Origin: Himantopus leucocephalus
Taxonomy: Eukaryota > Chordata > Aves > Charadriiformes > Recurvirostridae
Length of the DNA stretch: 64,000 nucleotides
Direction: 5' to 3'
NCBI GenBank assembly: GCA_003993805.1
Contig: RSEF01000002.1
Span: forward strand, 70,141,243-70,205,242
Shown here: in pieces, positions 10,521-23,014 of the stretch
Layout of the letters: each line of letters opens with the position of its first letter
How positions within the stretch are numbered: the stretch's first letter is position 1
Translations under genes and position numbers: made by a program
The notes under the pieces: generated by a model
What the model saw: only the letters and a program-made list of their open reading frames with translations
What the model was told of the DNA's origin: nothing
Database searches by the model: none

Positions 10521-11973
10521 AAGAGGTGAAGTTTTCTCAGCTTTGGGATTTTCGTGCGATTCCTCTCGAACCTGGGAGCTTGTGAACGCGGCTTTGCTCG
10601 GCGGTTTTCTCCGGGGCTAACACAGTGTAGCAACGTTCTTCAGTGGGGGTTTCATTGTATATACTTGCAAGTAATATTATGAAGACTAATTAAGGTTTCG
10701 ATCTTTTTTAGGTAACGTTCATTTAAGCGTGTACTCTCTGTAACTTTAACAGGCGTTTTCAGGCATTTTGCACATACCTTTTCTCTAGGTATGCTTTGCC
10801 ATGTGCGGTGTAAGTGCAACCCTACAAAAGCTTCTAAGCCTTGAAGAGATTACTACTGTGAACAACCTTCTCACTTTTCAGTTTTGAACCCATAATATTT
10901 ATTCTCAAATACATGAACTAGATATAGAAACAAATAATAAAACCTCCAAATATTCATAGTCTGCATTCGAAGCAATTACATTTATTATATAGAAAAAGAA
11001 ATCCCAGTTACAGTTGTTTAAAGGTTTATACATCTGCATGTTATATTCAAGCTACTTTAAAATTCTAGGGCCTGCCATGTGGATTCTGTATGAATCACAT
11101 CTTATTTTTGAATGAATGGAATTTCACACTGAAAATATTTGTGGCATATTAAAGCAATACCCATGGCCTGGCTTATACTAACAAAATCCAGAAAGTTCGG
11201 CACAGAAGCAAAGCATTTATCCTTGTTTCACCTCCATGTTCTGGGTTTCTAGACATTTCTTCTCACAAATTAAGTAGTTATTCATTGTTTGACCCTTCCA
11301 GGGCTTTAGGTTTAGTGAAGTGAGTAAATGCCAGGTGGCCAAGTTCTGTTCCCAATTACTTCAGACTTTACACCATGGTAACTCTATTTGTTTCAGAACT
11401 GTTATTCTAGATTTACCTGTGACTGGATACTGAATTTGTTCAGTCATATTTTGTGACTTCTGTTAGCTTAAGCTAGGCTTTTAATACAGGATTTCTATGT
11501 AAATTTGATAATGCACAATTTAACTGATTCTCCTCTTTAATGGGACTTGCAGAATTGGAAATATAGATGTAACACATGTTTTCAGTAGAGGCAAGAAACC
11601 ACAATGCTGTTTTGTGTAGCTAAAAGCTATAAGCATTCAGTTCTGATGACCTTTTTAGTGGAAATTCTGGTATGACATAACTAAAAGCTTTAGGGAAACT
11701 ATTTTATGTGTACCACACATAAATAGCCTTGCAAAGTCAGGATGAGAAGGACTTTTAAAGTTAAAAAAAAAGTCTTCAAGAATTCCAGTAATGACATTCT
11801 GAAATAGAGACAACTTAAATATACGAAGCTCATATTTTCCTCTCTGGTGGCTGGACCTCAGAGGCTTCACAGGTTTCTAGCTTCCCCTTAGGGTTAGGTG
11901 GACTCCATCATGGTCTAGGACCCCAAGGAAAGTTACAGGAGGCCTGTAGAGAGCTGCAGGGGTTTGGCACGGG

Positions 11974-12402
11974 ACAGAAGATTTACTGTTTCATTAGTCA
12001 GGTTCTAGGTTTGATCCTGTATTAATGCACCTTTAGGGGGCATTTAAGTAAAGTTTGCTTGCAGTGTAAGAACCTAAAAAGACATATTTTAAATTATTAA
12101 AGTCTGTAAAGAGAAAATGCCCCCTCTTTTTTATTATACAGAAATTATATCTAAGTATGAGTGATTAGAAGTGGATTGGCAAAAAACNACAGAAGATTTA
12201 CTGTTTCATTAGTCAGGTTCTAGGTTTGATCCGGTATTAATGCACCTTTAGGGGGCATTTAAGTAAAGTTGGCTTGCAGTGTAAGAACCTAGAAAGACAT
12301 ATTTTAAATTATTAAAGTCTGTAAAGAGAAAATGCTCCCTCTTTTTTATTATACAGAAATTATATCTAAGTATCAGTGATTAGAAGTGGATTGGCAAAAA
12401 AA
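11974..12402. repeat. Direct duplication (about 214 bp x2) meeting at a single N
   Basis: Copy one is 11974-12187 and copy two is 12189-12402, separated only by N at 12188. They are colinear with about five or six substitutions (for example 'gatcctgtatt' against 'gatccggtatt') and no rearrangement. Placement exactly at an N suggests two unmerged contig ends, probably the two haplotypes, and not a biological tandem repeat. Confidence 0.9.
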
Positions 12403-15400
12403 TTTACTTAAATATGGTCACACTACTTTTAAGTGGAAACAAATTTGATAACGCTGATTTGAAGTATCACTTTTGATAGCAGTATCCTTGTTTTGGAGAA
12501 AACATATGGTTTAAGGCCTAATTTTGAATGTGAGACTCAGAGAATTTTTTGTCATATGAAGGGGAAAGTTAAGGTAAATATTCTGAAGTTTCTGCTGAGC
12601 TGCAGCCTAATCTACATGTTATAGAAAGGTGAAAAGTCTGTAACCGTGAATTCTGTCACTACACTTCTTCACCATGTTTCTTTTTCATTTTTTCCAAGTA
12701 AATTTCAATTGATTCCTCTCATTTAAAGTTTGGAGCATAATAAATTTGCACTGATATGCATGCATTACATAATTCCAAGAGGTATCCATATGCAATAACA
12801 ATTAAGAAAAAGCATAAAAGGGAGAGTACATTTAGGCTAAGAGGACTGAATCACCAACTACTTCTTCCAATGGATGTAGCTGGCTGAAGCAGCCCATCAT
12901 TTTGAAAAGTGCCTTTGAATAGTGCATTCAAATGATGTGGAAAGGTTTGAAAGCTGTGAAACTCATCATTCCTGACTAGCGGCTGTGGACACGGTGATAC
13001 AAATTTCTTCCTTACGAGAGGTTAAAATAGAGACTGCACCTTGGTAACTACCAGATAAAGCAATCTGCCTTGCAGGAGTTATGATAGGTAAGAGAAAAGT
13101 CCACCTGGTGTTTTAACATGAGGAAGATTTCACTCACAACAAGCAGGAGTGGAATTCAAGGGCATTCAGTACTCTGGTACGGTATAAAGGAACGAAGGTG
13201 CCAGCATAGGAGTGATGAGAGATACTGCCACACAAAAGGGGAGGTGGCTGGGTATTTACTTGGAAGGCTGCATTCAGCTCTGTAGAATTGGAGTTCTCCC
13301 TAATTTTATTCCTAGGACTTCAGCCATTCTTTGTGGAGGAAGAAACGTATTTAAACTCCTTGATCTTGAACAGCTGCTCAACCTTTTTTAGTTTTCTGCA
13401 TGGAACAGAAGCTTGTAGTTGTAAATTTTACTGTTCCTTTAAACAGAAAGGCTTTTTCATATTTCAGTCTTTTTCTCATGACCATAACAGAAATAGATTC
13501 TGAAATCTTCCCAGTACAAAGTGTATTTACATGTGTTGATGGATTTTATAAAATACTTGCTCAAGATTTAAGCATGTTTTACCAAATTATTGCTTGTTGC
13601 TTAAATGTTCATCTTTGCAAAAGTGAAAAGACTTTTTGAGTATGAAACTAGAAGACAAGTTTCCTGTCCTGTTTGTATGAATCTAATAGTCACCTCCTGT
13701 GTCATCAACGACAAATTAGTGAACGTTTCTGTACCTGGGTTTTGTAAGTATAATATGGAGAAAATAAGCTTGAAGCTTGCTCAAAAAAATGAAACACTCC
13801 GTGATGCCTAGTGAACAGAAGCTATATAAGTTCTTAAAATGTTTACTGGAATTGTAGATAGTTTTTAAAATAATTTCTATATAATTGGGCTAAGCCTTCC
13901 TCGTCAAAATACCCAAACACAAGAGTATCCACTTACTTATATGGAAATCAGTACTTTAGTTGTCCTATTTATTTTGCAGACAGTATCAAGTCACTATTTT
14001 ACGTGATGTAATTCTAAAAAATAGATTGCTCTGTAAAATACTTTGGTTATGGCAATCCCAGTACAAGTCAAAATTATTGCAAGGATGTCACAGGAGGCAG
14101 AATTTGAGTACTCAATTGCCTGAGGATTAGTGATACCACTTCTGAAATGTGGACATTACAAATAGACTTTCCAGGAATAACATCATATCACTACCCACAT
14201 GCATCTGTGGGTAGTTGGTTGAGCTTTTTCAGAAAATTCACAGGCTAGCTAGTTAATATTCATCCCTTGATTACATATATAACAGTGTAAATACTTAATG
14301 ACGGAAGAGCTCATAAACTAGCTGGAAACTTTTTTTCTTTGTCTCACCTTTTCCTCTGTCCCATCCTATTCTGTTCCACGTGTGTTGTAAATAAATAAAT
14401 TTCTATTGATAGAATATTGGACTTTACCAATTAGTCTGTCTAAGTGAAACAACCTCCAAGACGCCAAATTTGGGCTAGCTGCTCAAGTAAAGTCGGTTGT
14501 TGAATTTTATTTTTTTTTGTTCCATTTTATGACCTGGTAAAATGTGGAATGACGTAGTTTGAATATCATTTAATGGCAAAACTGGAAATAGGCTACAAGT
14601 CTGCTGATTCCCCTCTATACTGCCTGGACAGTGGAAAAAAAAATGGAAATTTACAACATCTTTCCTAAAAGTCAGTAGAAAACAGCAAAGTAAACAGATC
14701 AAACTGTATAGTCTCCCAGGACCCTTAATTGCTAACAGGGATAGCTTATCTGGAAACAGCTATGATACCCATTCTGTCTCCTTCCATGGTTTTGCTGTCT
14801 ACAGAGCAGCAGCCTCGCTATGCTTTACAGCTTGACGTGTTAAGGTGAAACACCAAGTTATGATCTGTGGCAGACAGCTGTAGGACAGAAAACCAAACAT
14901 ATGTTCTATAAACATGTATCCTATATAAGCAATCTCACTGATGACTTTTCACTTCCAAATACTCTCTGCTATGTTTGCAAACAAGCATGCATTTTATTAT
15001 GTGTGTTTTGCTGGCGTGAAAGATGTGACAAAATTATTTGCTTCAATTTCTGAGAGTGACTTTAGAACTTACACTGTTTGTGCTTATCAAGACTTCAGCA
15101 AAAAATGACCAAACCAGTGTTGCTGTTGATGTTCTGTTGTCAGGGCAAAGAGGTGTTAGCGAGACTAAAGTATCCACAGCTCTGATGTCTCCCGTATCCT
15201 CACTCCGTATGTCCAGGTACCTTGTAAGCAGATTTTAAGGAAGACCTTGAAATGCAAAATTAACTTTAAAACTGGTATTTTTTCAATGTGTTGGTTAAGA
15301 TGATGCTTTTGTTAGGCCTGTGTTGAACAACTGTCTCAGTTAAATCTTATGAGTGATCCAGTATTTGCAGAGAGGTGTATTACTCCCAATAATTTTAAAA

Positions 15401-15774
15401 GTATTTAAGAATTGGTAAAATGGATCTTGGTTTTGTTCATATTCTACAAAAGTTTTGGGGGTGTTTCAGGTATTACTCTTTCCAGCTTTTTTAAAAATAA
15501 TTTCACAAGACACTTCAAACTCTCTTTCTGGTTACAGAACCTTTGTTGTTGCAGGTATTTGTTGTACTTCTTCAGCTTACAAGAAGGTGATACAGCATGT
15601 GAAATTTCAAAATAAATACTCTAGCTTCCCCAAGTAATTATTTTATAAATAAACTGAAACTCTTTAACTTTGGCAAAAATGTTAACTGTCAAACTTGGCA
15701 AAAATCCTGTGATTCTGTGAAATTATCTAGTGGTTTTTGGAACAAAACATGCATAGTTGTGTGGACAGAAGTGT

Positions 15775-16280
15775 CTTTGTGGAATAGAACATGTTCTCAT
15801 GCTTTTTAAGCATTTGTTTCTGATACTGAAGATTAATATATGAAAATCAGACAGAAGTAGAGAGCACACAATATAATGCTTGTGCCTTGAATTCAGCTGA
15901 GGTTTTTTTTTTAATAAATTGTTATGTTCTTGTTATAATAGGTGTTAGTCTGTAGTGGCCTGCTAAATTGAAAGTGACATAAGAATTTTCACCATTGTCT
16001 TGTGTCTGAGTGTTGTCTTTGCATGCTCNCTTTGTGGAATAGAACATGTTCTCATGCTTTTTAAGCATTTGTTCCTGATACTGAAGATTAATACATGAAA
16101 ATCAGACAGAAGTAGAGAGCACACAATATAATGCCTGTGCCTTGAATTCAGCTGAGGTTTTTTTTAAATAAATTGTTATGTTCTTGTTATAATAGGTGGT
16201 AGTCTGTAGTGGCCTGCTAAATTGAAAGTGACATAAGAGTTTTCACCATTGTCTTGTGTCTGAATGTTGTATTTGCATGT
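15775..16280. repeat. Direct duplication (about 252 bp x2) meeting at a single N
   Basis: Copy one is about 15775-16026 and copy two 16030-16280, with N at 16029. Differences are a few substitutions and a T-run length change ('ggtttttttttt' against 'ggtttttttt' followed by A). This is the same pattern as the other N-centred duplications and most likely an assembly overlap. Confidence 0.9.
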
Positions 16281-19200
16281 TTGTAACTTAATGAAATATT
16301 CTCCTTTCCTGCCGAAATTTTTATGTTTGGTTTTAGTCCAGAGGTTGACTTTCCTGGAAAGCTTATGGGAAAATCCTTTGCCTGGTTTTGATTAAAAAAA
16401 AAATTAAAAAAATTGTATGCTTTTCCCATTTGAAATGTAGCTGTTGAAAGAGGTTGCTATTATATAAGCATAGCTATATAATTTGAGAGGTATAGCCTGG
16501 CCATTTCTCATTGAGTGTTTGATTACTTTTGGAAATAAAAGATTGAACAAAATATTTTAAAAATCTGGTATCTGTTTCTATTTTATTCTTAGTTGCTTTA
16601 TGCTATTTGTTTTTTGAAAGACTTTTACCCTGGTTGCTACCGTGTGGTGAGGCTTGTACTGCTGTGCTCTTAAGCTGCTGTACATTAGCATTAATAAACA
16701 CATATTACACTTGCTGCTACCTTTGGTAGTTGAAGGCTTCCTTGGATGCTCAGTTAGGCCTTAAGGGAAACAGTTATACCCGCTGTGTAAAGCAGCTTTT
16801 ATTATTGATGAGAATTAGACTTTTTGGTGGTGGATTGCAGCATTGATTACAAGATCCTTGATCACACATGAGCTCTGTAACCTGAACACTCTGGTAAGTT
16901 GGAAGAAGTAGTTGGCTCGCACCTCTCAGAAATAGGTCCTGAAATCCCAATGCTATAAATACCCACGAGAGTGGTTACCTGATTTTCCTACCCAAATAAA
17001 AGTGGAATATTCACATACCTAAGAGTTTGTACAGTTGTGTGCAGGATTGTAGACTTTAAAAATGTAGCATAGAGGTTTTAAAGCTTTATATAAAATAGCA
17101 ATATGTAATTTTATTAGACATGCTTGTTCTATAAAACTTTATTTTGGTCTTGAAAAGTAAACACGTTGTAGACATTAAAAATGTACTTAATTTTGATTAA
17201 AATCGGGTATAAGATCTGTCATGTCCTAAAGCCTGCTGAAGTCCTCCCATTGTTTTAAAGGAGTCCCGAATGAAGCTACTGAGAGACAAACCTTTTTGCC
17301 CACTGTAAATTGCGAGCTGATGTACGGCGCTATTGAAGCCAGCGGGGGGAGTATGCAGGTTGAGTCATTCAATTGCAGCGAGTTTCTGTCTGTCACTTCT
17401 GATATGGAAATGTCAGTTCAGTTTGTAAGTTTAAGCCTCTGTCTAATACACTCCGAGCTTTGCTGAAAATACTGAAAAGTAAAGTGTGATCTAGCACTAA
17501 CTATAAAAGTTAGGACTTACTAAAAACAAATGCCATGGCTCTCATCAGAGTAGCAATTTAGTTATGTCATGGCTATTTCTTCTTTAAAATGTGTAGGTAT
17601 GTAATTTTCCTTTTTTCTGGTGTGCTTAAGAGGTGACTTACCAAGGAAGAATTTGGCCTGCAGTATGCATCAGAATGATCAATAACACAGGGGTGGTATA
17701 ATATATGTTTTTTATATGTTTTTTCTCAGAAATCTGAGTGCTGTTAAATTAAATCTGTTTTGTGTGTCTAATTGCCTGTGCAATTACCCTTTATAAAATG
17801 TGTTCACGTTGAGTTTTCACCACAAGTTTTGCTTGTTTTTTCAGAGTAGTTTCTACTTTTAAACTCTATTAAAAAAAAAAAGAAAAAGATATGTGACCTT
17901 ACTTGGCACAGAAGGTCATGTATCTTGGCTTTCCATATGGTTAAGTAATTCAGTTGAAAAATGAGCTAAGCAACAGAGCCATTTTTGTCATTTTTGTGAG
18001 TGCCTTACAAAAATACTTGCTTGAAATGCTTTCACTTCACACTTCTTCACAGCTACCTTCCTGCCCAGTGCTAAACACAGCCCTCTGTCTTCACTGCATT
18101 TTGTGCCTCAGAAAAAATGAATAGCAGTCTCTGGGCTTGCATACATAGGAACATTCAGAAAAAATATTCCGAATTAGCTCCATGGACATCCTGGGATATT
18201 AATTTGAGCTAACTTCAAAAGTGTATTAATTAAATCACATTCAAATCTGTTATGGATACTTTTATTTGGAAGCGACTTTTGTTTGTTTAGCTGACTTCCA
18301 AAGTAAATTGAACAAAAGCATTTTACAATCCCTTTTAAACTCTATTTATGGTTTAACTGATACATTTTAAAAGCTTGTTCAAATTAATCTTCCTGAAGGT
18401 CCTGGCTAATAACCTCTGCTAAGTTTTGGTCTAGTTCTCTGTTCTGCTCCTCTCCTTACGCTGCTGGACAAAGAGTGACGGAACAACACGTATGTGTGCT
18501 GGGGTAGTTCATGGATGGTACATAGCCCAAACTTATGTTCAGAGAAAACAAATACAGTGGACTGTGAACTGGGGCGTTATGAGGCCCAGACAGATTGCTT
18601 ACTGTGCTGCAGCAAGGGCCGTCTTTGGCAGAAGGTGAGGCAGGCAGCGAAAGGGGCAACATCTTCCGTGTTCTCTAACAACTTCAGTTGCAGGATTTGG
18701 CAGGACTCGCATCAGTAGCATGAGTGTCTCTGTGTAAATGAGCTTTCTGTCTACAAGCTGTGAAGTGGGAGTGTGCTCTCTCCTGCAAATCTGCAAAAAG
18801 TGAAGGCATTAAGTTAAACCCTGATACTGAAGGTGTGTCTTCCAAGAAAAGTTGCAGTGGAATAAAGCAGGAGGTACACAACATCTGTTGCTCCACACTG
18901 GCTCCTGTTATAGGTATTGAATATTCCCATTTAATGTGAAGTAGTTCAATATCCTGGAGTATTCAACTAATTGCACGTGGAAGGGGTTGTTGAACATTTG
19001 AATTTGCACTGTAACTTCATACCCTCAATTAATACAGAGTAGCTTCTTTGTGTAGATAAGCTGTAAGAGTCCTTTTTCATTCACACAAGGACACGTATCC
19101 TTGAATATCTTTCCACGCTCTTCCAGCAGTACAAAAGTCTGCTTCTCACATTGTGGACATCCCTGATGTCAAAGACACTCATTCAGTGAGGCCATCTTGC

Positions 19201-20691
19201 AGAAACTGTGTGCAAGAGGAAATTTTGAATGCAGTTAGTGGTGGGATAAGGCACTCTTCTTTCTCTGGAATTATGATTAAATTCTGTAGAGACTGATTTG
19301 GATGAATGTACGGAATATTTCTCATTTATGTGGTTCTGGCTAGGAACACCGACTACTTTTCAAACCTAGTGTGTCGTAATGCATATTAAACTCCTTCATA
19401 ACCTTTAAGTAGTTACACATCGCTTTCTTCTCCTGTAATTTAGTCCCAATAATCTGGAATTTTCCTGGTAGTAACCTGCAAAAAACCCCAGAATACATCC
19501 CCTTAAACATTCCTGATGCTTCCCAAACTAAATACTCCCTTTTGACTAACGAAACATCACATTCTTTGGCATGGTCTCTGCTCCTGACCTCAGAAAAACA
19601 GTCTTGAAAATGAATTCAAACAGTTCAGAGCAGTTGGAAACAGCTTTTTTTTGGAAGTGCTACTAGGTGTTGGTTTCTACTTTCTTCTGAGGATACCTGG
19701 TTTTGTGCCTGGGGTTCTTCTGTCGAGGCTAGTGTAAGTATTTTTTGTAGACTTGTAATCATTTATATTCTGTTTTTTGCTGATGTAAATTAAATGTTTC
19801 AACCTTACAGTATATTATGACTTTTAAAACTTTTTTAATGCATTTTTTTCCCCTTCTTGCATTCTGTCTCTGCCTTTGCGGAGCTGAGAACTGGCCCATT
19901 TCACCTTTCTGTGTTGCATTTTATTCTGGAAAATATTGCATAATATCTAAGCTTGTATGTATTTGTTTATACCAGTCGGTGTTTCCACATACATTTGAAG
20001 AAGTCCAAGAAAACTCAAGTGTTTCAGGATATTTTAAAATTTGAATGTATAGGTTATTTCAAAAATGAATTAACTGATGTTCGTTTACAGTTGATGAGGA
20101 GAGGGGTGAAGGGACAAATGTTGCCTGTACAGTTATTGTCCATTCAAATGGCAATAGATTTCCAGATGCTTCCAGTGAACAATAAGATGAGGATGGGAAG
20201 AAAAAAAAAAACCCAGATAAAGTAAAATGATTTGGTTTATTTAGTAAATAGTAATGGGACTAGGAAAAAAAAAAGATACGGAGAAATAAAATGTTTTTTT
20301 TTTCTTTAGTAAATAACAATGGACTATGAAGAGAACTCCTATTTCTTTATGGTGGTGCTGCCTTAGTGGGACCACTCTGCTATGTTATTCATTAAACTGT
20401 CAGAAGAAAAAGAATAATATGAAATGGTCTCTGCAGAGTGGAGGGATGCAGAAACCATAAACCCACTAAAACACAGGAAAATTTCACATCTGCCTGGGTG
20501 TTCATTGCAGTGGGGACTGGTTAAGCTTTACAGAGAGTGAAGGCGCCGGTCTGTGCCTGTTGGCCTCATGAGGTGGATCTCCGCTCCTTCCTCACCTCCG
20601 TGCCGGGCCGTTGGGGGAATCCCACTCGTCCTCGGTTTTGCATTGAAACCAGTGTAAGTCTGTGCTTCTGCTGGAGGGGGTGTCCCTGTCC

Positions 20692-21106
20692 TCTCCCTGC
20701 CCACCCACCACGTGGCGCCACCCTCTCTCCTGCTAATGCTAGCGTTCATTAACAGGATGATTAGCTGGATAATAGACATGGTTCAGTTGGAAAGGGATCG
20801 TGTTTTTTGTCATTGTAGGATTAAGGCTCTGATCAGCTCCCAGACCTTGCAGGTCATCTGCCTATACCAGTGCTATTCTGGCACAAGTGAGAAGTCAGAG
20901 CNTCTCCCTGCCCACCCACCACGTGGCGCCACCCTCTCTCCTGCTACTGCTAGCATTCATTAACAGGATGATTAGCTGGATAATGGTCCAGTTGGAAAGG
21001 GATCATGTTTTTTGTCATTGTAGGATTAAGGCTCTGATCAGCTCCCGGACCTTGCAGGTCATCTGCCTACACCAGTGCTATTCTGGCACAAGTGAGAAGT
21101 CAGAGC
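20692..21106. repeat. Direct duplication (about 210 bp x2) meeting at a single N
   Basis: Copy one is 20692-20901 and copy two 20903-21106, with N at 20902. Copy two lacks about six bases around 'aatagacatggttcag' and has a handful of substitutions. The open frame running across the N only exists because of this join. Confidence 0.9.
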
Positions 21107-21377
21107 CATTTTTTATTTGGGGCAACATAAAATTAGGTCAGTTTTAGCTTAGAACTATGCCCTGAGCATGGGGCTGAACGTGATGCTCTCTGGTACAACT
21201 GCAGCTCCTGCAGAAAGAAGTGGATTTCNTTCTGGCACAAGTGAGAAGTCAGAGACATTTTTTATTTGGGGCAACATAAAATTAGGTCAGTTTTAGCTTA
21301 GAGCTATGCCCTGAGCATGGGGCTGGATGTGATGGTCTCTGGTACAACTGCAGCTCCTGCAGAAAGAAGTGGATTTC
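21081..21377. repeat. Direct duplication (148 bp x2) meeting at a single N
   Basis: Copy one is 21081-21228 and copy two 21230-21377, with N at 21229. It begins within the end of the preceding duplication, so three contig pieces appear to have been chained here with overlaps retained. Only a few substitutions separate the copies. Confidence 0.9.
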
Positions 21378-22840
21378 TCTTGCGTTTCTGTACTGATTCA
21401 TACATTTCCTCTGCTCCTGGGGCAAGAGAAGTCCAGTAAACTGGTCTGATGGAAAACTGCTCTTTCTTTTTTGGAGGCTGGCGAAAGACTGATTAAGTTT
21501 TCTGTAAGATGAGCTTGCTGAACTGTCTTACTTCGTGGCCATACAGGTATTAGATCTGGTGGAGAGGAAGCTAAGGAAGGGAGGTGTGAGGGGAAGGAGG
21601 CAAGCGGGAGCTCTTCTTTCAGGGAAAGCCCTCAGTTGCACCAAATCGGAAGATGCTGGAGAGATTACATTACATCACACCTAAAGTTTCAGTTCAGTGG
21701 TGCTTTTCTTTCTTTCCTCACAAGTCTAATTACTTGCTTTTGAATCAACAAGTTTTCTTTGACATGAAGGGAAAATGTAGTAAGAATCAGAAATAAACGT
21801 TAAGAAAACAAAACACTGTGAATCTTTTAATTCTTTAGAATGCTTCTTTTTTTTAGGTCTGTTATGAAATGTTTATCTTTTTTTGTGTGTCTATAAAGTC
21901 AATCTTAATCATGGGGTTTTGCAGTATCCACAGATATTAGCTTACTTTGTGGGCTTAAAACCAAACCTAAAGTAGTATGAATAATAGTTCTATGTTTTAT
22001 TTATTGAAGAAAACATTAGATTTTGACATAGTAAAAGTTGACAGAATTGTAATTGATTTTATTTTGCTATTAAAAATATGTCTCCTAAAAATTGGAACTC
22101 ATACTTGGTTCTTTTGACATTTGAATACATTTATTTTATGTTATAGATGACTCGGATCCCCACCAGCCTGCTGAGTGTGTTAATTTGCAAAAGGTGTAAA
22201 AGGCAGGCATTAAAAAAAGTCATAGACTGTGCAGTGTGCCCTTCAGTACTGATTACGCGCTCATTACCTCCTAGTCCCCTCATTTGATTCATATCCTGGT
22301 TCCTTGTCCTCAGAAGACACATGCATGTGCTACTTTATCCTGAGTTGCTTCCTAGGAACGAAGGGAGCTCTGATGGTCCTCTTGTCTTCCATCAGTGCAG
22401 TAGATCCCACTAGTGTATGAGGGTGCATGGAAATGAATTGAAGCGCAGGTTTCGGGGACAAGCTGGGCTGGTACAGTGTATAGAGTGACAGAGAGCATGC
22501 ATGTGGTGATACCCTTGGGATGGCAGGAGGGAATTTGTGGCCCCTGAGGGCCTCCCTCATCCAGAATATTGGTGTCTGTGGGTTTACTGAGCTCCTGCCT
22601 ATCTGTGTCCATCTCCTGGGTGAGTGCCACTGAACAGCAATTTATCGTCTGCCAATTCATTATCCATTCTTTCCCCTTGGTGCTCTGACAGATCAGCCTG
22701 GGATATGAATCTGTTAGTTCAAGCTCAACTCAGACAACCTGGTATCATTAACAACTAGGGAAGGGGCAAAGTGTTCTGAGAAAACAGTGAATTGTTTGTT
22801 CACTAATAATATTTTGGGTTTAGGACTACTACTTGTACTT

Positions 22841-22914
22841 GAGTGCACCCTCAGCAGGTTTGTGAATAGTACCAAGCTGAGTGGTGTGGTTGGTGCTCTA
22901 GAGGGAAGGGATGC
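22841..22914 (+). repeat. CR1 LINE internal fragment cut by a sequencing gap
   Basis: The segment reads 'gagtgcaccctcagcaggtt' and then 'accaagctgagtggtgtggt' and 'ctagagggaagggatgc', the CR1 reverse-transcriptase region coding for a run like 'TLSRF..STKLSGVV'. It is in plus orientation and runs into the 100-N gap with no CR1 sequence recognised on the far side. The conceptual frame here is a decayed retroelement, not a host gene. Confidence 0.85.
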
Positions 22915-23014
22915 NNNNNNNNNNNNNNNNNNNNNNNNNNNNNNNNNNNNNNNNNNNNNNNNNNNNNNNNNNNNNNNNNNNNNNNNNNNNNNNNNNNNNN
23001 NNNNNNNNNNNNNN
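22915..23014. other. Assembly gap (100 N)
   Basis: Exactly 100 N, a conventional placeholder for a gap of unknown size. Because a CR1 element enters the gap from the left in sense orientation, the missing sequence probably includes more of that LINE. Confidence 0.98.

Larger units (their letters stand above)
10521..22840 (+). other. Probable RNF144B intron 1, proximal part
   Basis: AT-rich, non-coding sequence. It holds four of the single-N joins with direct duplications (listed separately). I see no exon with recognisable protein similarity, no RNA gene and no intact transposon. The small reading frames (60-90 codons) are at the density expected by chance. Confidence 0.6.

Noticed and set aside
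20712..21147. Two similar plus-strand frames that look like a duplicated peptide
   Set aside because: They arise from the N-centred duplication of one DNA segment and from reading through the N; they are not a gene family or repeat protein.
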